This document shows positions 5,640 to 15,421 of a stretch of 26,428 bases of DNA, piece after piece. This stretch comes from a virus, in IMG/VR virus record IMGVR_UViG_3300023503_000053, positions 1 through 26,428 of that record, one strand, 5' to 3'. The notes beneath the pieces were generated by a model, which ran no database searches, was not told the origin of the DNA, and saw only the letters and a program-made list of their open reading frames with translations. Numbering within the stretch: position 1 is the stretch's first letter; each line of letters opens with the position of its first letter. Position numbers and translations under genes: made by a program.

Positions 5640-8600
5640 GGCTGCTCAACATGCCCTTGCTACTTTACAACAGGCAATCTTTAAAACCTTTGGTGTAACC
5701 TATAAACATGCCGCCAATAACTTCAGAATACTGGGCAATATGCCCACTGCTATCCGAAAGACTGTAAAGGAACTTGAAAATGCAGAAACTGTCTTAAAAG
5801 CCATTACACGGGGCAAAGTCTCTCCTAAAGATTTTGGTCTCAGTGCTGATGCTTTCAAGAAAATGTCTTATGCTGTAAAGCAGGCTAAGCCCCAGATAAT
5901 GACACTTCACCGTGAACTTGAAAAAGTAAAACTTGAAACACAGAGTATAACCAATCAGCAGAAACTTTTACAACAGCATCCATTCTTCAGGAAAGCTTAT
6001 GGTGCAAGAGCTGTAAGTGCTATTTCAAAAGTTTCTGATATTCAGAAAGAAGTTAGTGATGCCAAAAAACTTGAAGCAGTATTAAAAAGAATTAACTATC
6101 TAAAAGACCTTTATAGAAAAAAAGGATGGACAAGAAAATCTCAGGAACTGTCAGTTATACAGAAAGATATTGAAAGAAGTCTTGGTATCAGACAGACCTT
6201 CTTTAGACGGGTATCTACAGGATTGCAAAGGCTATTTCCTGAGTTTAGCAGAAATACCCGTGCCATGATGGATTTTAATAGAGAAGCTCAAAGAGCATCC
6301 TTAAGACTTGGCAGAATTGCAGGCAGGTCTGTATTTCTTGTAACTATGCTTGGTGGACTATTTGCAGCATGGGCAGGGGCTAAAACAGTCTTTAGAGAAG
6401 CATTTCAGGCAGTAGAAAAATATCGAAAGGGATTGGCTGGGCTAACCGCTCTCACATTAACATTTATTAAGCCAAAAGCCAATGAAGGATTAGCTGACCA
6501 GTATAAGAGGGCAACTGCTTATGCTAAGCATCTGTATAAAGTTCTGGAAGATGTGGCAGCTACTACACTCTTAACAGGCGACCAGGCTAATCTGCTTGCT
6601 CAGGTGTTTTTAAGAAATGGTCAGTTTATAGATGTCTTTAATAAAAAACAGGTGGCGGCATTCAAAAGCATAGCAAATGCTATTGCTATTGTTACTGAAG
6701 GACAAAATAAAGAAGTTCAGATTTCTTCAGAAATTAATGATTTACTTGACGGTAGAATTACTCAGCACGATAGATTGGGACAGATGTTACTTAGAGTTGA
6801 TAAAAATCTAAAGAAACACATTCAAACATGGAGGCAAGAAGGAACATTAATTGAGCATATAGGGGGACTTCTTAAGGGATTTGATGCTGTAAGTGGCCAA
6901 ATAGCCGCCACATGGGAAGCTATTTCTACAAAACTATCTACAGCCTTTAGCAGACTTTCAAGAACAGCTTTTCGACCTGTTTATGAGGACATACTTAACT
7001 TTGTCAATAAACTTACAGATAGTCTTGACAAAAATAGTCTGGGTCTGACCCAGATGGTCTGGGTGAAATACAGAAAACTCAGAGGTATTCTTACCAGTCT
7101 GTTTTCAGTATTTGATACTCTTGTAAGCATTACAAAGAAACTTGCCATTAATCTTGGTTCAATATTTTTGTCTGCATTATTATATAGAGGTATAATGAGA
7201 GTAGTCAAAGCCATTAGCATAATGACTGAAGGATTTAAATCCTTTGCAATGCTAACAAGAAGAATGCTTGTTTTTCTTGTTCTGGATACACTGGTTGAGA
7301 TTGTTAGATGGATGAATAGAATAAAAGACTTAAACAGAACTATGAAAGAAGTTGCCGAAAAAGCAGGATTGAGTAAAAAACAGAGACTTGGCTTGATTGA
7401 AAAGAAAACTATCTTTGGAACAGCTCGGATTGGGTATACAATTCCTTCTGAACAGGAACAATTTATCAATAATAAACAGGTTAGAAAAAGGGTGCAAGAA
7501 CTAAAAGAAAAAATGGCAGCTACTTCTGAAATGATATATGATGCCCTACAGTTTAAGGGTAAAAAACAGGGATTTATAAGTGCAGAGACAGGTGAATTTA
7601 TAAAAGGAGCAAATAAGGAGCTTTTAAAATACTATTGGTTTACTCTCAGAGGGGCAGAAGGAACTGCTGCCCTGCGTAAAGAACTTGAAAAATTAGGCGT
7701 CAGCTATCATATTGTAACTTTGACTAAAATACTAAAGGCAAAAGAGGAACTACAATTACTTGCTCCAGAGACTGCCGCCAGATTTATTAAAGAATTTGTC
7801 TATATAGGGCAAGATGGCGCTATACATTTTAAGAAAGGATTTGATGAAAAGATCAAAAAAGAACTTTCTCTATCTGCTGTAATTCCAGCACTTACACAGG
7901 ATACAGAAAAGCTGAAGAAAACAGGTGAGCAATTTGGCAAACTTATAGCTGATGCTATGTTACTTGGCGCTACTGATATAGAAAAAATCAGGAATCAATG
8001 GCAGACACAACAAAAACAGATAATTGAGGCTTTTTACAGTCTCTCACCTGAACAGCAGAAAGCCAGAGCTCCTATGTATGGCAAAGCATTAATGCACTTA
8101 AAAGAATACTATACAACAGCGGAAAATGAAAGCATTTTCAAATCTCTTATAAAGCAATACAATACTGAACGAGATTTAGAGGAATTAAGATATGGCTGGC
8201 AGGGTGTTTTAGGGGTATCAATGGAATGGCTTCCAACAGTAGAAGAAGCCATTAAAAGAATGAAAGAATTACATCTTACAGGCACGCAGACTTATTTAGA
8301 TATGATAAAACTACTATATCAATTAAAGGGTGTTCAACAAGAAGCTAATCAGAAAGTTGAAGATGCAAAGGGCACCTGGGAAGATATACTATCTGATATA
8401 TCTTCTATATATAATAAAAATACAATAAAAGGATTAGTGTCTAAAAGACAGGTTTTACAAGAAATTCTGCCTTATGCCTCTTCAGATGTAAAACAGGAAA
8501 TTATGGATGAATTACAAAAAACTAATGAAGCAATTCAAGAACAACAGGCAGAATTGTTAAAGAAAAATTATCCCTTTAAAGCAGGATTACAATCAATGCT

Positions 8601-9210
8601 TAAGGAGTGGCAGAATACTGCAAAGCAGATGTATGACCTTGCACAGTCAACTGCACAGGCGATGGAGAGGGCTTTTGGGGATTTCTTCTTTGACTTAATA
8701 ACAGGCAGATTTAAACAGATGAGGGATATAATTGTTGGCTTCCTTGAAAGCATAGCAAGGGCAATATCTAATCTGATGGCACAGAGGATGGTGGCAGCGA
8801 TATTGGGCTCATTCCTTGGAGGTGGAACTACAACAGCCACAACTACTACTGCATCAACTGGTGGGTATCATCTAGCTGGCTATGGTTCACTTAGCTATAA
8901 CCCTGCCTATATGAGAGCAAGTGGTGGTAGTGTATATGCAGGAAAGGCTTATATAGTAGGTGAGCAGGGTATGGAGCTTTTCATACCAGGAACTTCAGGA
9001 ACAATTGTACCAAACCATAAGATAACAACGGACAGACCAAATGTTAATGTGGCAATAAATATAGAGAACAAAACAGGTGTGCCTGTGGATGCTGAACAGG
9101 GCAAGATTGAATTTGATGGTGAAAAGTATATTGTGGGTGTGGTGTTAAAGAGCATACAGCAAAGAGGTGCACTGTATCACGGAGTTAAAGCAGTTCAGCA
9201 GGGGGTGTAA
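5590..9210 (+). CDS. Tail tape measure protein
   Basis: 1206 residues, the second longest gene in the window. It sets tail length and is threaded through the tail tube; at roughly 0.15 nm per residue a tail near 180 nm would be expected (inference). Residues 1-240 are largely helical and basic. A hydrophobic segment at about 246-266 (SVFLVTMLGGLFAAWAGA) and others near 517-570 are the membrane-active segments usual in these proteins. The middle is coiled-coil-like and Lys/Glu/Gln-rich. The C-terminal end has the typical pattern: F-F-F-D-L-I-T-G-R-F, a Gly/Thr-rich linker, then G-G-S-V-Y-A-G-K-A-Y-I-V-G-E-Q-G-M-E-L-F-I-P with S-G-T-I-V-P-N (about 1117-1142). The start overlaps the chaperone extension by 50 bases. 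Confidence 0.93.
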   Translation: MPKEASLKIQVKVAGAKAAQHALATLQQAIFKTFGVTYKHAANNFRILGNMPTAIRKTVKELENAETVLKAITRGKVSPKDFGLSADAFKKMSYAVKQAKPQIMTLHRELEKVKLETQSITNQQKLLQQHPFFRKAYGARAVSAISKVSDIQKEVSDAKKLEAVLKRINYLKDLYRKKGWTRKSQELSVIQKDIERSLGIRQTFFRRVSTGLQRLFPEFSRNTRAMMDFNREAQRASLRLGRIAGRSVFLVTMLGGLFAAWAGAKTVFREAFQAVEKYRKGLAGLTALTLTFIKPKANEGLADQYKRATAYAKHLYKVLEDVAATTLLTGDQANLLAQVFLRNGQFIDVFNKKQVAAFKSIANAIAIVTEGQNKEVQISSEINDLLDGRITQHDRLGQMLLRVDKNLKKHIQTWRQEGTLIEHIGGLLKGFDAVSGQIAATWEAISTKLSTAFSRLSRTAFRPVYEDILNFVNKLTDSLDKNSLGLTQMVWVKYRKLRGILTSLFSVFDTLVSITKKLAINLGSIFLSALLYRGIMRVVKAISIMTEGFKSFAMLTRRMLVFLVLDTLVEIVRWMNRIKDLNRTMKEVAEKAGLSKKQRLGLIEKKTIFGTARIGYTIPSEQEQFINNKQVRKRVQELKEKMAATSEMIYDALQFKGKKQGFISAETGEFIKGANKELLKYYWFTLRGAEGTAALRKELEKLGVSYHIVTLTKILKAKEELQLLAPETAARFIKEFVYIGQDGAIHFKKGFDEKIKKELSLSAVIPALTQDTEKLKKTGEQFGKLIADAMLLGATDIEKIRNQWQTQQKQIIEAFYSLSPEQQKARAPMYGKALMHLKEYYTTAENESIFKSLIKQYNTERDLEELRYGWQGVLGVSMEWLPTVEEAIKRMKELHLTGTQTYLDMIKLLYQLKGVQQEANQKVEDAKGTWEDILSDISSIYNKNTIKGLVSKRQVLQEILPYASSDVKQEIMDELQKTNEAIQEQQAELLKKNYPFKAGLQSMLKEWQNTAKQMYDLAQSTAQAMERAFGDFFFDLITGRFKQMRDIIVGFLESIARAISNLMAQRMVAAILGSFLGGGTTTATTTTASTGGYHLAGYGSLSYNPAYMRASGGSVYAGKAYIVGEQGMELFIPGTSGTIVPNHKITTDRPNVNVAINIENKTGVPVDAEQGKIEFDGEKYIVGVVLKSIQQRGALYHGVKAVQQGV

Positions 9211-9214
9211 AGAA

Positions 9215-10018
9215 ATGAGTGTGAATTTGATTAAAAATGGTGGATTTGAAACAGGAGATTTAACAAATTGGTCAACTTTTATTGATGGTGGAGCTGGTGC
9301 ATCTGCTACTTTTTCTGCAACAACTTCAGATAAATATTCTGGTAATTATTCTTGTTTTATTAATATTGCAAGTGGTGGAACATCTGCAAGTAACATTCAG
9401 TTATATCAGGAATATTTTAATATTGTTAAAGATCTTAAGTATAAAGTCAGATTCTATGCCAAAGCAACAGCAGCAAGAAGTACAGATGTCAGAGTGATTC
9501 AGACAGTGTCTCCTTATAGTGTTTATGGTCTTGACGCTTCAGTTAATCTTACCACTTCTTGGCAGCTTTATGAATTATCATTTACAGCCAATACAACTGC
9601 CAATGACACCAGATTTCAGTTTAGATTGGGTGGAAATGTAGAAGATGTTTATATTGATGATGTTTCTTTGACTATAGACTTTTCTCTTTCAAAAAATCCT
9701 ACAGTAGAAGGTTATAGTCAAACAGTTCTCTTTGACCCTGTACTGAGGAGTAAAACAGATGGTGGTTATCGACACACAAGAGCAAGATTTACAAGAGTAC
9801 CAAAGAAATGGCGACTTCACTATACTGCAATGTCTGATACTGATAAAGCCACTATGGAAGCATTTGAACAGGCTTGTGGATATGGGGCACAGAGTATGAC
9901 ATGGACTAATCCAAAAGATGGACAAGAATATACAGTGAGATTTTCAAAACCAGTTGAGTATAGACTTTTCAGAACTTCACAGCTCTGGGAATTTGAAGTA
10001 GAGCTTGAGGAGGTCTGA
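9215..10018 (+). CDS. gpM-like minor tail protein with N-terminal carbohydrate-binding-module-like domain
   Basis: The ATG at 9215 is chosen because GGGGGTG lies just upstream; 267 residues. Residues 4-155 look like a CBM4/9-type jelly-roll: N-L-I-K-N-G-G-F-E-T-G-D-L-T-N-W at the start, a S-G-N-Y-S strand, Y-K-V-R-F-Y-A-K-A in the middle, and V-E-D-V-Y-I-D-D-V-S-L at the end, all diagnostic for this fold. Residues about 165-267 match the gpM-type minor tail protein: G-G-Y-R-H-T-R-A-R-F-T-R-V-P-K-K-W, then a long strand pair ending W-E-F-E-V-E-L-E-E-V. gpM-type proteins sit at the tail tip next to gpL. The sugar-binding domain is an extra module; it may help the tip hold cell-wall or surface glycan. 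The domain's DNA looks more AT-rich than its neighbours. Confidence 0.8.
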   Translation: MSVNLIKNGGFETGDLTNWSTFIDGGAGASATFSATTSDKYSGNYSCFINIASGGTSASNIQLYQEYFNIVKDLKYKVRFYAKATAARSTDVRVIQTVSPYSVYGLDASVNLTTSWQLYELSFTANTTANDTRFQFRLGGNVEDVYIDDVSLTIDFSLSKNPTVEGYSQTVLFDPVLRSKTDGGYRHTRARFTRVPKKWRLHYTAMSDTDKATMEAFEQACGYGAQSMTWTNPKDGQEYTVRFSKPVEYRLFRTSQLWEFEVELEEV

Positions 10019-10644
10019 TGGCAAGAAATCTACCTGTAAACATCATAACAGAGGCGAATGAGCTTGACAGTAAAGGTGCATGGCTTGTTCTGCTTGATAT
10101 TACCCTTCCTGACAGCACCCAGCTTTATCTGGTAAAAAACACTGAAAACATTACATACAATGGACAGGAATACACTGCCACAGAGTTTAATTTATCTTTG
10201 AATAGCTCAAAGGGCAAAGGGCAGCTTCCACAGCTTACATTGAGCATAGAGAATGTTACCCATGTGCTTGAAAGTTATATTGAGGCTACAAATGGTGGAG
10301 TAGGGTCAACTGTGGTGCTGAGGGTGGTTAATTCAGAGCATCTGACAGAGAATTATTCAGAGCTTGAGATGACTTTCACTGTGGTTGGCACACAGGTGAA
10401 TGCTAATTATGTAAGCTGGCAGCTTGGAATAGTAAGCCCTACACTTATGAGATTTCCACTTTACAAATACAATCCCCTCATGTGTGGATATAAGTTTAAG
10501 TCTGCAAGATGTGGTTACACAGGCACAGATACTACCTGTGACAGAACTCTGGATGCTTGCAGACAGAAAGGAAACAGTAAACGATTTGGTGGCTATGTGG
10601 GACTTCATAATCCTGCTTATAGCTTAAGGATAGTGGGGTTTTAA
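10018..10644 (+). CDS. gpL-like minor tail protein with C-terminal cysteine cluster
   Basis: 208 residues; the start overlaps the previous stop (TGATG). The N-terminal 150 residues are beta-rich, with L-V-L-L-D-I-T-L-P near residue 23 and Y-N-G-Q-E-Y-T-A-T-E-F. The C-terminal part has N-P-L-M-C-G-Y-K-F-K-S-A-R-C-G-Y, then C-D-R-T-L-D-A-C-R-Q-K-G-N and R-F-G-G-Y, that is four conserved Cys followed by the R-F-G-G turn. In lambda gpL the equivalent Cys residues bind an iron-sulfur cluster, and the same is likely here. The protein is part of the tail tip between gpM and the gpK-type peptidase. The next gene begins within its stop codon. Confidence 0.88.
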   Translation: MARNLPVNIITEANELDSKGAWLVLLDITLPDSTQLYLVKNTENITYNGQEYTATEFNLSLNSSKGKGQLPQLTLSIENVTHVLESYIEATNGGVGSTVVLRVVNSEHLTENYSELEMTFTVVGTQVNANYVSWQLGIVSPTLMRFPLYKYNPLMCGYKFKSARCGYTGTDTTCDRTLDACRQKGNSKRFGGYVGLHNPAYSLRIVGF

Positions 10645-11054
10645 TGATTGATGTATCTGACCTTATAGGATTTGGATTTAAAGAAGGCGGAAGAAGTAAA
10701 GAAGAAGGTTTTGACTGCTATGGTCTTGCTATAGAAATTTACAGACGGTTGGGCTTTAAACTGCCTGACTACTTCTGGGTAGAGGATTTAGTGGAAAGAG
10801 ATGAAAGGATTAATGAGTGGGCTAAACAGGATTTTATCAGACTTGAAAACCCAAAACCTTACTGTATTGTAACATTTACTTTAAGAAGACCCTATACAAC
10901 TCATGTGGGCGTAATGCTTGAGAATTGTAGAAGATTTATCCACATTATGCCAAAACGGAATGTTTGTATAGAGGTGCTTGACTATATGTTTTGGGAAAAG
11001 AGAGTAACAGGATACTTTTATCCAGAGGGGTTTGACTATGATGCAAACAGATAA
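10644..11054 (+). CDS. NlpC/P60-family tail peptidase (gpK C-domain-like)
   Basis: 136 residues; start in TAATG. Catalytic pattern of NlpC/P60 cysteine peptidases: nucleophile Cys25 in G-F-D-C-Y-G-L, His in T-T-H-V-G-V-M-L (about residue 88), and a third polar residue at H100 (F-I-H-I-M). In lambda gpK a similar domain sits in the tail tip and is thought to cut peptidoglycan peptide cross-links during tail assembly or DNA entry. This protein has only the peptidase domain and lacks the N-terminal JAB (Mov34) domain of full-length gpK. It follows gpL and precedes gpI/J, the usual order. Confidence 0.88.
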   Translation: MIDVSDLIGFGFKEGGRSKEEGFDCYGLAIEIYRRLGFKLPDYFWVEDLVERDERINEWAKQDFIRLENPKPYCIVTFTLRRPYTTHVGVMLENCRRFIHIMPKRNVCIEVLDYMFWEKRVTGYFYPEGFDYDANR

Positions 11055-14000
11055 ATACAAAATAGTGAAAGTAAAAAATCCCTTTGACAGAAATGATAGG
11101 GAAGTAAAGGTAGAGGATTATTCTATCCTTTCTGTTAAGAAGATAGTGGAGAGGGAAGGGGTGGCAGATCTGCCTGTAAAGGTGGCTGTAAATGGTGTAG
11201 TGATAAAAAAAGAAGATTGGGCAGATAAATATCTATTCCCTAATGATGTGCTTACAATTGTGCCTGAGATACAGGGGGGACACTCTGGTAAAAACATATT
11301 AAGAATAGTGTCTATGATTGTAGTGGCGATTGTGGCATGGGAAGTTGCTCCTGTGATTGCAACAACTGGAGCTCTTGGGGAATGGGCTGGTGCTACATGG
11401 GTAACGGCAGCGGTGGCAATGGGAATTAACATTGTAGGTGGAATGATTGTCAATGCACTTTTGCCACCACCAAAACCACAACTTGATAAACTTGATACTC
11501 CAGAGCTAAATGCTTCACCAAACTATGGCTGGTCACCTCACACAACACAGCAGCCAGGCATTGTAGTGCCTAAGATATATGGCACAATTAAAACCCGTGG
11601 TAATTTAATAGATACATACATTTCACATAAAGAAGAAAAAAAGGGGGAAAAACAGTATTTACATCTTTTAATTGCACTCGGTATGGGACCTGTATATACT
11701 ATAACAGACTACAAAATCAACAATCAACCTGTAGAGAACTTTCATGGAGTGTGGATACATTCAAGGAAAGGGTATCAAACACAAACAACAATCCCAGGAT
11801 TTAACAATACAATAACAGAGTATCCCCAGTCTAATAGTAAAGTTCTCTATTCCAATCCTGTAATCTACCAGACTCAGGGTAACAATTATGATGCACTTTC
11901 TATAGAGATAACTTTTCCACGAGGATTATATCAGCTTGATTTACATAATGGAGATAAACATCCTTTAAGTGTGAATTTAAGGGTGTCTATAAGTGATGAT
12001 GGTGGAGTTACATGGAAATCAATTACTCATCAGACAGTTCAGACATCTGTAACATCAGGAGGCTATTGGTCTGGGGGATTCTGGACACAAGAGTTTAGAA
12101 ATCCACAATGGTTTGAGGTTGCTAGAGGAGGCTTTAGTCCTGCTCAATATTATAATGGTGCTCCTGTTGGATATTTTGGTGGTTCCAGAACCTACTGGAG
12201 ATGGATTGATCCTATACCATCTGTGCATATAGTTACATCTACAGTAGATTATGTAACTATTAAAAGAAATCGACCAAAACCTTTTACACTTCATTACAGA
12301 TTTGATACAGGGGGAAACTATAAGCAATATTGGGTGAAGATTGAAAGACTTACTGCTGATAGAGACCAAAATCAGGGATACTATGATGAGTTTTATTTCA
12401 CATCGATAAAGGAAATCTACTATGATGACTTTGAATACCCCCACCATGCACTCGTAGGGATTAAAGCACTTGCTACAGACCAGTTATCAGGAACATTGAA
12501 CTTTTCCTGCAAGGTTCAGGGAGCACTGGTGAGAGTGTATGACGGGGCTAACTGGTCTGTGCAGTATAGCAATAACCCTGCATGGGTGTGTTATGACATT
12601 CTTACTCAGCCAGTATTTGATGACAACCTGAATGTGCTGGAGTATGAAGGATATGACCCATCACAGATAGATTATCAGGCATTTTATGAGTGGGCGCAGG
12701 AATGTAGTAACAAGGGGCTTGAGTTCAATGGTATCTTTGACAGTGATACATCTGTGTGGGATGCTGCTTTGAAGGTGGCAGAAGTTGGAAGAGCAATCCT
12801 TTATACAAAAGGGTCAAAAATAACCTGTGCTGTGTTTAAAAAACAGGATACCCCTGTGCAGATATTCAGTGTGGGGAATATTTTGATGGACAGCTTTGAG
12901 GAGACTTTTGTAAGCCTTGACAACAGAGCAGGAATGATAGAGATAGATTATCTGAATAAAGAGAAAGATTATGAAAGAGACAGACTTGTGATAGTAGATG
13001 AAACGAGTAATAATCCAAACAATAAGGTTACACTGAAAGGATTTGGTATAACGAGTAAGGAACAGGCTTACAAATATGCAAAGCTATATCTATATAAAAA
13101 CAAGTATCTTACAAGGTCTATCAAATTCAAAGCAGATGTAGATGCGATAGTATGCACACTTGGAGATAGAATAGACATACAGCATGACATCCCCTCATGG
13201 GGTGTGGGTGGAAGGATTGTATCTGCTACTTCGGATAGTGTTACACTGGATAAAGAAGTAACAATAGAAAGTGGTAAAACCTATGTGATTACAATAAGAC
13301 TGAAAGATAATACTCTTGTTACAAAGACTATTACAAATGGGGCAGGAACTTACACAACCCTTAATGTCTCAAGTAACTTTACTACTGTGCCAGAAAAATA
13401 TGACCTTTATATCTTTGGTGAACAAAACATTCATAAAAAACCCTTCATAGTAACCCAGATAGATGTTGACCAAGACCAGTATGCCACCATTTATGCTATT
13501 GAATACAATGAAAGCATTTTCAATGTAGATACAGAACAACCAGTTGTGCCTACCATCAATTACTCAACTCTTAATCCTTATCCACCTGTGGTGGATGTAG
13601 AGGCTACAGAGCTATGGACAAGGAATAATAATGGACAGCTTATTGATGTAATAGATATTTCATGGACAAGACCCCATTCATCTGCATTTAGAGGGGTAAA
13701 GATATATTACCAGAGAGATAATTCAGACACATGGGAGTATGCAGGAGAGACACTTGGAGACAGTTTCAGATTCCCTGATGTGATAGTGGGAAGCACTTAT
13801 ACTTTTGCTATCTGCACCATAAACACAATGGGACTTCAAATGCCTATTCAGGATGCGCCACAGATAACAGTTACAGCACAAGGTAAGAATGCATTGCCAA
13901 GTAATGTAACTGGATTTACTGCTACAGTGATGGATTACGGCATAGTGCTTTCATGGGATGCAATCCCTGATGCTGACCTTGATATTTATGAATTATCCTT

Positions 14001-15402
14001 TGATGATGGAACTGTGATAGCAGAGGTAAAGGGAACCAAATACTTCTACAACATGTTATCCACAGGCACTTACACATTCAGGATAAGGGCAAGGGATACA
14101 TCAGGTAATTATTCTTCAGCTTATACAACATACCAGCTAACTATACATGGAGCAACTGCACCAAGTATCACGGGCAGCTTTGAAGGGCAGAACTATGTGC
14201 TTTCATGGACTGAACCTACTGCTGGGGATTTTCCAATAGTAAAGTATGAAATACGATATGGGAATGACTGGACAACTGGAACTGTGCTTGCTAAAACAAA
14301 AAGCACAAAATACACTGGACATGCAGGGTGGTCTGGAACAAGGACATTCTTTATAGCTGCTATTGATGCTATAGGAAACTATGGAGCAGTGAGCTCAGTA
14401 TCTATGAATGTGCAATCACCTTCAGCAGTATCAGTAACAGCAGAGGTGATTGATAACTTTGCCCTGCTTAAATGGACAGAACCTACTACACACACCCTGC
14501 CAATTGATGTTTACGAAGTAAGAAAAGGAAGCGCATTCTCTACTGCCACTGTGCTTGGAAAGGTGAAGGGAACTTTTCATACTGTGTTTGAAAGCTCAGC
14601 AGGAAACTATACTTACTGGGTTGTGCCTATAGATACGGCAGGTAACTATGGAACTGAAACCTCTGTAACAGTAGCAGTTGCACAACCACCTGATTTTAAA
14701 CTTAATGTTACATGGAATGATGACTTCTCAGGCACAAAGACAAATGCAATGCTTGACAATGGAGTGCTTTATGCCCCTGTGAATACTACAGAGACATATG
14801 AACAGCATTTTATCAACAATGGCTGGTCAACATGGCAGGATGCTATAAATGCAGGATATAACTACTACCTTGAGCCTACACCATCTACTGCAAGCTATGA
14901 ACAGACCTTTGATTATGGAGCATTGCTTAATAGCTCAAAGATAACTGTAAGTCCTACAAAGCAGGATATAGATGGAACTGTATCAACTCAATGCACCATA
15001 TCTGTAAGCTCTGATAATGTAAACTGGACAGACTATATAAACACATGGAGTGTTTATGCCACACAGTTTAGATATGTGAAGGTGAAGATTGATTTTTCAA
15101 CTACATCTGGGGCTGACCTGTGTAAAGTAACTGCATTAAATGTAAGACTTGATAGTAAGCTGAAAAATGACGCTGGCAGAGGTTATGCCAATGCTTCAGA
15201 TACAAATGGGACATTTATAAGTTTCAATGAAACCTTTGTAGATATAGAGAGTATTGTAATTACGCCTGAAGGTAGCAGTGCAATTATCCCTGTGTATGAC
15301 TTCAATGATGTGCCATACCCCACAGGATTTAATGTTTATTTGTTTGATACAAATGGCAATAGAGTAAATGGTTATTTTAGATGGACAGCAAGAGGTTATT
15401 AA
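11038..15402 (+). CDS. gpI-gpJ fusion: central tail-tip host-specificity protein with FN3 domains
   Basis: Start set at ATG 11038 (AGAGGGG lies 7 bases upstream); TTG 11032 and ATG 11041 are alternatives; about 1454 residues. Residues 1-85 are a beta-grasp, MoaD/ThiS-like domain ending P-N-D-V-L-T-I-V-P-E-I-Q-G-G, followed by hydrophobic helices (about 88-145): this is a lambda gpI-type segment. The following 700 residues are the TipJ core, recognised by G-I-V-V-P-K-I-Y-G near residue 180 and by the A-L-V-G-I-K-A-L-A-T-D-Q-L-S-G and N-P-A-W-V-C-Y-D-I-L-T motifs. Four FN3 repeats span about 845-1220. The last 230 residues are a beta-rich receptor-binding region, with a discoidin-like stretch near 1365-1380. 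This is the central fibre and adsorption determinant. It overlaps the peptidase gene by 17 bases. Confidence 0.9.
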   Translation: MMQTDKYKIVKVKNPFDRNDREVKVEDYSILSVKKIVEREGVADLPVKVAVNGVVIKKEDWADKYLFPNDVLTIVPEIQGGHSGKNILRIVSMIVVAIVAWEVAPVIATTGALGEWAGATWVTAAVAMGINIVGGMIVNALLPPPKPQLDKLDTPELNASPNYGWSPHTTQQPGIVVPKIYGTIKTRGNLIDTYISHKEEKKGEKQYLHLLIALGMGPVYTITDYKINNQPVENFHGVWIHSRKGYQTQTTIPGFNNTITEYPQSNSKVLYSNPVIYQTQGNNYDALSIEITFPRGLYQLDLHNGDKHPLSVNLRVSISDDGGVTWKSITHQTVQTSVTSGGYWSGGFWTQEFRNPQWFEVARGGFSPAQYYNGAPVGYFGGSRTYWRWIDPIPSVHIVTSTVDYVTIKRNRPKPFTLHYRFDTGGNYKQYWVKIERLTADRDQNQGYYDEFYFTSIKEIYYDDFEYPHHALVGIKALATDQLSGTLNFSCKVQGALVRVYDGANWSVQYSNNPAWVCYDILTQPVFDDNLNVLEYEGYDPSQIDYQAFYEWAQECSNKGLEFNGIFDSDTSVWDAALKVAEVGRAILYTKGSKITCAVFKKQDTPVQIFSVGNILMDSFEETFVSLDNRAGMIEIDYLNKEKDYERDRLVIVDETSNNPNNKVTLKGFGITSKEQAYKYAKLYLYKNKYLTRSIKFKADVDAIVCTLGDRIDIQHDIPSWGVGGRIVSATSDSVTLDKEVTIESGKTYVITIRLKDNTLVTKTITNGAGTYTTLNVSSNFTTVPEKYDLYIFGEQNIHKKPFIVTQIDVDQDQYATIYAIEYNESIFNVDTEQPVVPTINYSTLNPYPPVVDVEATELWTRNNNGQLIDVIDISWTRPHSSAFRGVKIYYQRDNSDTWEYAGETLGDSFRFPDVIVGSTYTFAICTINTMGLQMPIQDAPQITVTAQGKNALPSNVTGFTATVMDYGIVLSWDAIPDADLDIYELSFDDGTVIAEVKGTKYFYNMLSTGTYTFRIRARDTSGNYSSAYTTYQLTIHGATAPSITGSFEGQNYVLSWTEPTAGDFPIVKYEIRYGNDWTTGTVLAKTKSTKYTGHAGWSGTRTFFIAAIDAIGNYGAVSSVSMNVQSPSAVSVTAEVIDNFALLKWTEPTTHTLPIDVYEVRKGSAFSTATVLGKVKGTFHTVFESSAGNYTYWVVPIDTAGNYGTETSVTVAVAQPPDFKLNVTWNDDFSGTKTNAMLDNGVLYAPVNTTETYEQHFINNGWSTWQDAINAGYNYYLEPTPSTASYEQTFDYGALLNSSKITVSPTKQDIDGTVSTQCTISVSSDNVNWTDYINTWSVYATQFRYVKVKIDFSTTSGADLCKVTALNVRLDSKLKNDAGRGYANASDTNGTFISFNETFVDIESIVITPEGSSAIIPVYDFNDVPYPTGFNVYLFDTNGNRVNGYFRWTARGY

Positions 15403-15421
15403 ATAAAGGAGGTGTTTAAAG

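Noticed and set aside
6981-7469. Antisense frame of 162 codons in the tape measure gene
   Set aside because: Ser/Ile/Leu-rich shadow of a Lys/Glu-rich gene on the other strand; no ribosome-binding site or family features. The same holds for other antisense frames in the late genes.
9167-9214. Start of the gpM-like protein at 9167
   Set aside because: It lies in the end of the tape measure gene without a ribosome-binding site; ATG 9215 follows GGGGGTG and begins the CBM-like domain directly.
11032-11040. TTG 11032 as start of the gpI-gpJ fusion
   Set aside because: The AGAGGGG ribosome-binding site would touch the TTG; ATG 11038 or 11041 has suitable spacing.
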